Assembly: GCA_965217265.1 (NCBI GenBank)
Contig: CBDCHP010000011.1
Span: 186,001-250,000 of the forward strand
Source: JAGRGG01 sp965217265
GTDB taxonomy: Bacteria; Pseudomonadota; Alphaproteobacteria; Geminicoccales; Geminicoccaceae
DNA: 64,000 nucleotides
Reading direction: 5' to 3'
Part shown: piece after piece, positions 59,678 to 64,000 of the stretch
Numbering within the stretch: position 1 is the stretch's first letter
How the letters are laid out: the number at the start of each line of letters is the position of its first letter
The notes under the pieces: model-generated
Database searches by the model: none
What the model saw: the letters and a program-made list of their open reading frames with translations, nothing else
What the model was told of the DNA's origin: nothing
Made by a program: the position numbers and the translations under genes

Positions 59678-60269
59678 TCAGATCTGATCTCGAAGATCGA
59701 TTGAGGCGGGTGACCCACGAAGACTCCTTCGCGCAGGAGTCCCACAACCGAGACAGCCGGCATAATATAGCCCGCAAGATAGATAGTTGATTACCTTGAC
59801 CGGGCGCATCTCAGAGGCATTCCAAGCCGCCAGTTCCATCTCGCTATACACCGACCTGCCACCTGTGAGGCGCAGGAGGTCCGTCGTTGAACGCGCGGTA
59901 GCGAGTTTCTCGAAGATGCCAACTGCTGTCAGGGCCTGGGACGGCGGGTTGGTTGACTTGCCTTTGTAAAAGAAAAGAAGCGAGCCCGGCGGCCCGAGCC
60001 GCGACGGCGCACGACAGAGATAGACCTTGCGGATCGTATTACCCGGTCGCTTGGGCCTGGGACCCAGTCCCGTCACGTCGAGGAGGTCTGGTTGGCGCAC
60101 GTCTTTGAGATCGGGATAGAGCGTGTCGTGGTAGGCCTCCTTGATCGGCACCCCGAAAGCGCGCACGTTGGGTCCTGATATGAAGCGAGGATAGTTCAGG
60201 CGATCGGTAAGAAAGACGTCCTCACTATCCTTCCGTTGCAGCCGGGCCGGTGAAAAGGGTTTTTCATAG
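59678..60269 (-). pseudogene. 5'-truncated gene: C-terminal PUA/ASCH-like domain protein, cut by the IS
   Basis: The minus-strand frame is open from the IS edge at 60269: EKPFSPARLQRKDSEDVFLT, DRLNYPRFISGPNVRAFGVP, then KVYLCRAPSRLGPPGSLLFF, ALTAVGIFEKLATARS, LTGGRSVYSEMEL and PVKVINYL, ending at 59678. The LYLCRA...GSLLFFY...VGI pattern resembles the PUA/ASCH-like domain found C-terminal to GNAT domains in some accessory proteins. No start codon or N-terminal domain remains before the IS. A GTG at 60166 could start a shorter protein. Function unknown. Confidence 0.6.
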
Positions 60270-61047
60270 GAGGGTCTCAGGCTAGCATAGACCGGAGGTC
60301 GCCGATCTTGTCGTTGCCGCCGAAGCGGGCGAACAGCGCGATCGAGGCGTCCACCATGCGCACGGCCTTGGAGACCACGATCGACCGGCGCCGAAAGCGG
60401 GCGAGCCAGTGCCGCTGGCGGGCGTGGTCGCGCTCGATGCCGTGGGTCTCCTTTTTGCCGACGTAGAGCCGGCCTTGGGGGATCGCCTTCTCGTAGGCGG
60501 CCCAGTCGTCGGTGCAGTAGAGCCGCACGCCCCAGCGCTTCAGGCGCTTGAGAAGGCGTTCAAGGGTGGCTCGGTCACGACCCCCCAGCTCCCAGTCGAT
60601 GAGCCGTCCCGTAGCACGATCCCGAGCCTTCCAGACCCACAGCTTGTTCGGCTTTTTTTGAGGTAGTGCCACATCTCGTCCAGCTCGACCACGACGGCAC
60701 GGCCTTCGGGCTCGGGCTTTTGCGCGTAGACTTCCGCAAAGCGCTCGATCCAGGCCTGCACCGTGGGGGTCGACACCCCGAGCAGCTTGGCGGTGCGGTT
60801 CATCGAGACGCCGCTGAGGTAGAGCAGCACCGCTTCCACCTTGAGCCGCAGCGGCATCCCGCGCGGCGGGGTGTCGGTGAAGTTCAGCCCGCAGCCCTTG
60901 CAGCGGTAGCGTTGCTTGCCGCGCATGAACCCGTTCTTGACGTGCTCCTCGCCCCCGCACCCCTTGCACCGTAGCCCCATCCAACCCGCCCCGTCCGCCG
61001 TTCCCTGGCCGACGGATATGGGCGGTCTATGCCAAGCTCAAACCCTC
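60270..61047 (-). mobile_element. IS1-family insertion sequence, copy B (inverted)
   Basis: A 778-bp copy, apparently identical to copy A but in opposite orientation. It has the same terminal inverted repeats (GAGGGTCTCAGGCTAGCATA at 60270; its partner ends at 61047). Unlike copy A, the flanks TTTCATAG and ATACATTC share no direct repeat, and the genes on both sides are cut at its edges. This indicates an IS-associated deletion or recombination, not a simple insertion. Confidence 0.93.
60277..60980 (-). CDS. IS1-family transposase (InsA-InsB, -1 frameshift), copy B
   Basis: Same protein as in copy A: an InsA-type zinc ribbon and helix-turn-helix from ATG 60980, an A7 (T7 on the plus strand) slippage site near 60655-60661, and an InsB-type catalytic part ending at 60277. 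No base differences from copy A were noticed in the coding region, so the duplication is recent. Confidence 0.9.
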
Positions 61048-62354
61048 ATACATTCTTTACGGAAGTAATCCTTAAACCGTACCCTCACATGGTTCCTGAA
61101 CACACTTTCATTAGATCTTCTAATAGACGTTTACTAGCAGCTTCAAAAGCTGCTTACGATTATTTGAAAAATCTAGTAGATAGCTACAATGACAGTAATA
61201 AGCTTCCATATATACGTGAGTGGGTTCAGTTCATCAAAGAGCGCACGCACATAATCGCTGTAACTGTTCCCGACGAAAACCAAGCGTTCAGAATATTTGA
61301 AACCCTGAATGACAGAGGCGTTAAAGCTAGTCAGGTGGATTTGCTTAAAAATTTCTTCCTCGAAACATTTGGCGAAAAAATGAATGAAACTCATTCTCTT
61401 TGGACAGAAATGACAGGTAAAATAGAAGCTCAATTTCCCGATGAAGACGATCAGATGATACTCTATCTACGTCACTTTTCGATTACAAAATATGGTCATA
61501 CAGTTGAAAAGGATTTATCGACAAAAATCAGATCGAACATTACCTCGCCTGCGTTAGCCGCCCATTTTGTCTTTGAGGCTAATCAAGCTGCTTTAAATTA
61601 TGTTGCTTTAACAGATCCAAGTCATCCTAAGTGGAATAACTATAAATCTACTACTAAAAAGTATATTAATACAATAAATTAACATCTTAAGGTTACACAA
61701 ATCAGACCAATGCTATTTGCTATTGCTATGCGTTTTTCATCAGATGAAACAACAAAAGCTTTCCGCTATGCAGTCAGCATTTCGGTGCGCTTCTTGATTG
61801 TCGGTGGCCGGGGTGGCTTCTTAGATGAACACTATGCATCCAAAGCTCATGATATTGGTACAGGTAAGATTACAACAGCAAAAGAACTTAGAGGTGCAAT
61901 GGCTAGTATTGTTCCTAATGATAGACAGTTTGAAGATGCTTTTACAAACGTTAGAGTATCTAAAGGTTACTTGGCTCGTTATTATCTTCGAGCCATCAAT
62001 AAAATATTGGATGGTGATCCTGATCCCGAGTTTGTAGCCAATGAAGATTACAGCGCTACGAACCTCGAACATATTGTTCCCCTTAGACCTTCATCAGAGT
62101 GGGATGTGTCGATCGATGAGGCCGCTAGCATACAAAATCTTATTGGGAACATGACGCTGCTCAGCGCGAGAAAGAACGTTGCACTTGGCAATCAACCGTT
62201 TGAGAAAAAGATAAAGATCTACAAAGATTCTACATACAAAATTACCAATTCTCTTGAAAGATACAGGAACAAATTTGGCGTTGATGAAATCAAAGCGCGC
62301 CAATCAGAATTAGCTCAACTTGCTGTTAAGGCTTGGCCTCTGACATTCTCATGA
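61048..62354 (+). pseudogene. Truncated DUF262/DUF1524 (GmrSD-like) restriction protein gene
   Basis: An AT-rich gene that starts abruptly at the IS edge. The first part retains the end of a DUF262 domain (DENQAFRIFETLNDRGVKAS, then QVDLLKNFFLE). After an in-frame TAA (61680-61682) the same frame continues HLKVTQIRPMLFAIAMRF and on to the DUF1524 HNH nuclease motif NLEHIVPLRPSSEWD near 62060-62105, ending at 62354. Joined, the pieces read as one protein lacking its N-terminal NTP-binding half. GmrSD-type enzymes cleave modified (glucosylated) phage DNA. Two independent defects make it non-functional in its original form; the second half (from ATG 61710) could still be translated. Confidence 0.8.
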
Positions 62355-62432
62355 TTTCAAAACTAGGACACTAGCCGAAGACCGCACGTTCTTGCAGCTC
62401 GTATCGGCGCCGCACGGAGGCACCATCAAAGC

Positions 62433-62777
62433 ATGATCGCCATCATCTTCGAGGTCTATCCCCACCCCGAGCACAAGGGGCGCTACCTCGACATCGCCGC
62501 GAGCCTGAGACCGCTGCTCGAACAGATCGACGGCTTCATCTCGGTGGAACGCTTCCAGAGCCTCACCGATGCGGGCAAGATCCTCTCGCTGTCGTTCTTT
62601 CGCGACGAGGCCGCCGTCGCCGAATGGCGCAGGCTCGCCTCGCACCGCAAGGCACAGGCCGAGGGCAGAGGCGTGGTTTTCCAGGACTATCGCCTGCGCG
62701 TCGCGGGCGTCCTGCGCGACTACGGCATGTTCGAGCGCGATCAGGCGCCCGCCGACAGCCAGGAGAGACACGATTAG
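62433..62777 (+). CDS. Antibiotic biosynthesis monooxygenase (ABM) superfamily protein
   Basis: A 114-residue dimeric alpha-beta barrel (ABM fold). IAIIFEVYPHPEHKGRYLDI, GFISVERFQSL and LSLSFFRDEAAVAEWRR match the family. Members include heme-degrading and quinol monooxygenases, but many have no assigned activity. Its GC content is again that of the host core, so the acquired patch ends before it. It is followed by palindromic element copy 9. Confidence 0.88.
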   Translation: MIAIIFEVYPHPEHKGRYLDIAASLRPLLEQIDGFISVERFQSLTDAGKILSLSFFRDEAAVAEWRRLASHRKAQAEGRGVVFQDYRLRVAGVLRDYGMFERDQAPADSQERHD

Positions 62778-62785
62778 AATAAGAT

Positions 62786-62931
62786 GAACGCTGCGCGTCC
62801 GCTGCGCGGGGCTTTCTTTTCTTCTTTTTTGCTACTTGTCGTTGGAGATTGGCCTCAACATCGAAGCCAGCCCCGGCCAAAGTTGCAAAAACAAAAGAGA
62901 AAAACCCCGCGCAGCGGACGCGCAAGCGTTC
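62786..62931. repeat. Palindromic gene-end element, copy 9 (complete)
   Basis: Arms GAACGCTGCGCGTCCGCTGC (from 62786) and its inverted partner ending GCGCAAGCGTTC at 62931, with T-rich and A-rich tracts and centre CATCGAAGCCAGCCCCGG. The right end overlaps the TGA of the TAXI gene. The left end is 8 bp after the ABM gene stop. It lies between convergent genes. Confidence 0.88.
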
Positions 62932-64000
62932 ACGCACCATTCCCCTCAACCCGCGCCTTCACGTAGGCGATGTGGGTGCGCAGGTGGTAGAGGCGTTCGG
63001 CGAAGGGGAGCGGCACGACGACGCGCACCACGTCGTTCTCCAGCCGGTGCAGCCGGTCGAGGACGGCGCGGCGCGCATGGGGGTCTTTTGCCGCCTCGCC
63101 CTCGCGCTCCAGTAAGCGCAAGTCCTTGTACCAGCGAAAGATCCGCCGGCCCATCTGCCACCGATAAGCGGGCGGGGCGAGGCGAAAGAGCGGGATCGCC
63201 AGGGTCAGGATCGGGATGATCAAGACCCACAGGCGGTCGATCAGGCTCGCCGCCCAGTAGGGGAAGTAGCGCTGGAGGAAGGAGGGGCCCTTGGCGAAGT
63301 AGTGTTCGGCCTCGGGGTGCAGCGGCAGTTCGACGTAGCGGTCGTTGGGAAAACGATCGATCGTGCCGAGCAGCCGGTCGCCGTCGTGGATCGCGTGCGC
63401 GACTTGCAGCAAGAGCCCGGCGATCGCGGGGTGCAGCGCCTCGGCGGCGACGAGGTTAGTCGTAACCCCGACCGTGTCGAGCGGCCGGTCGGGGACGTTG
63501 CGGGCCAAGTCCAGGCCGCCTTCGGGCAGACGCACGACGTTGAGGTAGGGGTAGGCGCGCATCCACGCCTCGGCCCGGCGCAGGCCCTGCAAGGCGACGC
63601 CCGGCGCCTCGATCAGCCGCCGCACGGCCCCGTTGTCGGTGCTGGTGACGAAGACGGCGGCGTCGGCCGTGCCGTTTAGCAGCGCCGTGGCGGCGGCGTC
63701 GCCGCCGAGCGGCAGCAGCGTGACGGCATCCGAGCGGCCGAGGTCGCGCAAGAGTTCCCCGACGAGCGCATGGGCACCGCTGCCCTCGGCCCCGGCGGCG
63801 ACGCGCCGCCCGGTAAGGCCGGCGAGGTCGTCGAGCGGCGCGGCCGATGGCGCGAACAGCCACAAAGGCTCGATCGCGAGGCTGCCGAGTGCGACGAGGC
63901 CCGCCTCCCCCGGCCGGACGATGCCGCCCTGGACGAAGGCGGCGTCGACCTCGCCCCGGCGCAGCAGGCGTAGGTTCTCGGCCGAGCCGGCGCTGGCCTT
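62930..64000 (-). CDS. TAXI-family TRAP transporter solute-binding protein with C-terminal membrane helix, 5' end outside window
   Basis: The frame is open to the window edge, so the start is not visible; ~356 codons remain. SAGSAENLRLLRRGEVDAAF, then GLTGRRVAAGAEGSGAHALV and GTADAAVFVTSTDNGAVRRL match TAXI (TRAP-associated extracytoplasmic immunogenic) binding proteins. After the binding domain, LWVLIIPILTLAIPLFRLA is a membrane helix followed by a basic cytoplasmic helical tail (RRIFRWYKDLRLLEREG), so the protein is membrane-tethered and lacks a nearby TRAP permease in the window. The stop overlaps palindromic element copy 9. Confidence 0.88.
   Translation of the reverse strand, partial: KASAGSAENLRLLRRGEVDAAFVQGGIVRPGEAGLVALGSLAIEPLWLFAPSAAPLDDLAGLTGRRVAAGAEGSGAHALVGELLRDLGRSDAVTLLPLGGDAAATALLNGTADAAVFVTSTDNGAVRRLIEAPGVALQGLRRAEAWMRAYPYLNVVRLPEGGLDLARNVPDRPLDTVGVTTNLVAAEALHPAIAGLLLQVAHAIHDGDRLLGTIDRFPNDRYVELPLHPEAEHYFAKGPSFLQRYFPYWAASLIDRLWVLIIPILTLAIPLFRLAPPAYRWQMGRRIFRWYKDLRLLEREGEAAKDPHARRAVLDRLHRLENDVVRVVVPLPFAERLYHLRTHIAYVKARVEGNGA

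Noticed and set aside
44938..61047. Composite transposon formed by the two inverted IS copies
   Set aside because: The ~14.5 kb between them carries essential core genes (fab, rps, opg) in conserved order. Copy A has its own target repeat and copy B has none, so the copies did not move as a unit.

Overview
This is a GC-rich (roughly 68-70% by eye) bacterial chromosome window, almost certainly from an alphaproteobacterium, perhaps Rhodospirillales-like. The evidence is gene order. The blocks pepA / lptD-surA-rsmA / gmk, mltG-fabF-acpP-fabG-fabD / rpsF-rpsR-DUF2232-rplI, a phaR repressor, opgG-opgH, and his genes in the order hisG-hisB-hisH-hisF-hisA are typical of that class. No rRNA, tRNA, CRISPR array or prophage was seen.

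Layout. 1-1766: start of a proline-rich envelope protein that leaves the window. 1844-6490: a tightly overlapping minus-strand his operon, hisG-hisB-uma2-hisH-hisF-hisA/I/E. Its last gene fuses HisA to a HisI-HisE pair that looks like fungal HIS4, and a Uma2-family nuclease gene sits inside the operon. 6.7-13.4 kb: envelope and secreted proteins (SleB-type hydrolase, App1 protein, alpha/beta hydrolase, CSLREA/beta-helix protein, SGNH hydrolase, TauE exporter). 13.5-18.6 kb: gcvT-gcvH-gcvP-GNAT behind a tandem glycine riboswitch. 18.8-25 kb: a decayed glutathione S-transferase, an FAD oxidoreductase with a TVP38 membrane protein, accA, and livM-livG-livF without livH. 25-35.9 kb: mixed metabolism and surface genes, including an RTX protein, dodecin, glk-pfk, an O-antigen ligase-like protein and two DUF465 proteins. 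36-43.1 kb: pepA, lptD-surA-rsmA, gmk and an SDR. 43.1-47.1 kb: an accessory patch with a duplicated SDR tail, an AT-rich gene broken by an IS1-family element, vapBC-like toxin-antitoxin genes and a 28-residue small protein. 47.2-59 kb: fatty-acid synthesis, ribosomal proteins, phaR and opgGH. 59-62.4 kb: a second accessory patch in which an identical, inverted copy of the IS lies between two genes that have both lost their 5' ends. 62.4-64 kb: an ABM-fold protein and a TAXI-type solute-binding protein.

Two observations stand out. First, the trifunctional HisA-HisI-HisE polypeptide has HisI-HisE halves carrying the signature blocks of fungal HIS4. Second, a family of ~150-bp palindromic elements (six complete, two partial, one tip) sits within 0-4 bases of stop codons across the window. 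Each arm reads as a GC hairpin followed by a T-rich tract, so a complete copy looks like a two-way terminator, and in two places the element also supplies the C-terminal codons of the neighbouring protein.

The core blocks act as ordinary co-transcribed units, with many 4-bp ATGA/GTGA overlaps. The two accessory patches are mostly decayed: three disrupted genes, one frameshifted kinase and one truncated partner.
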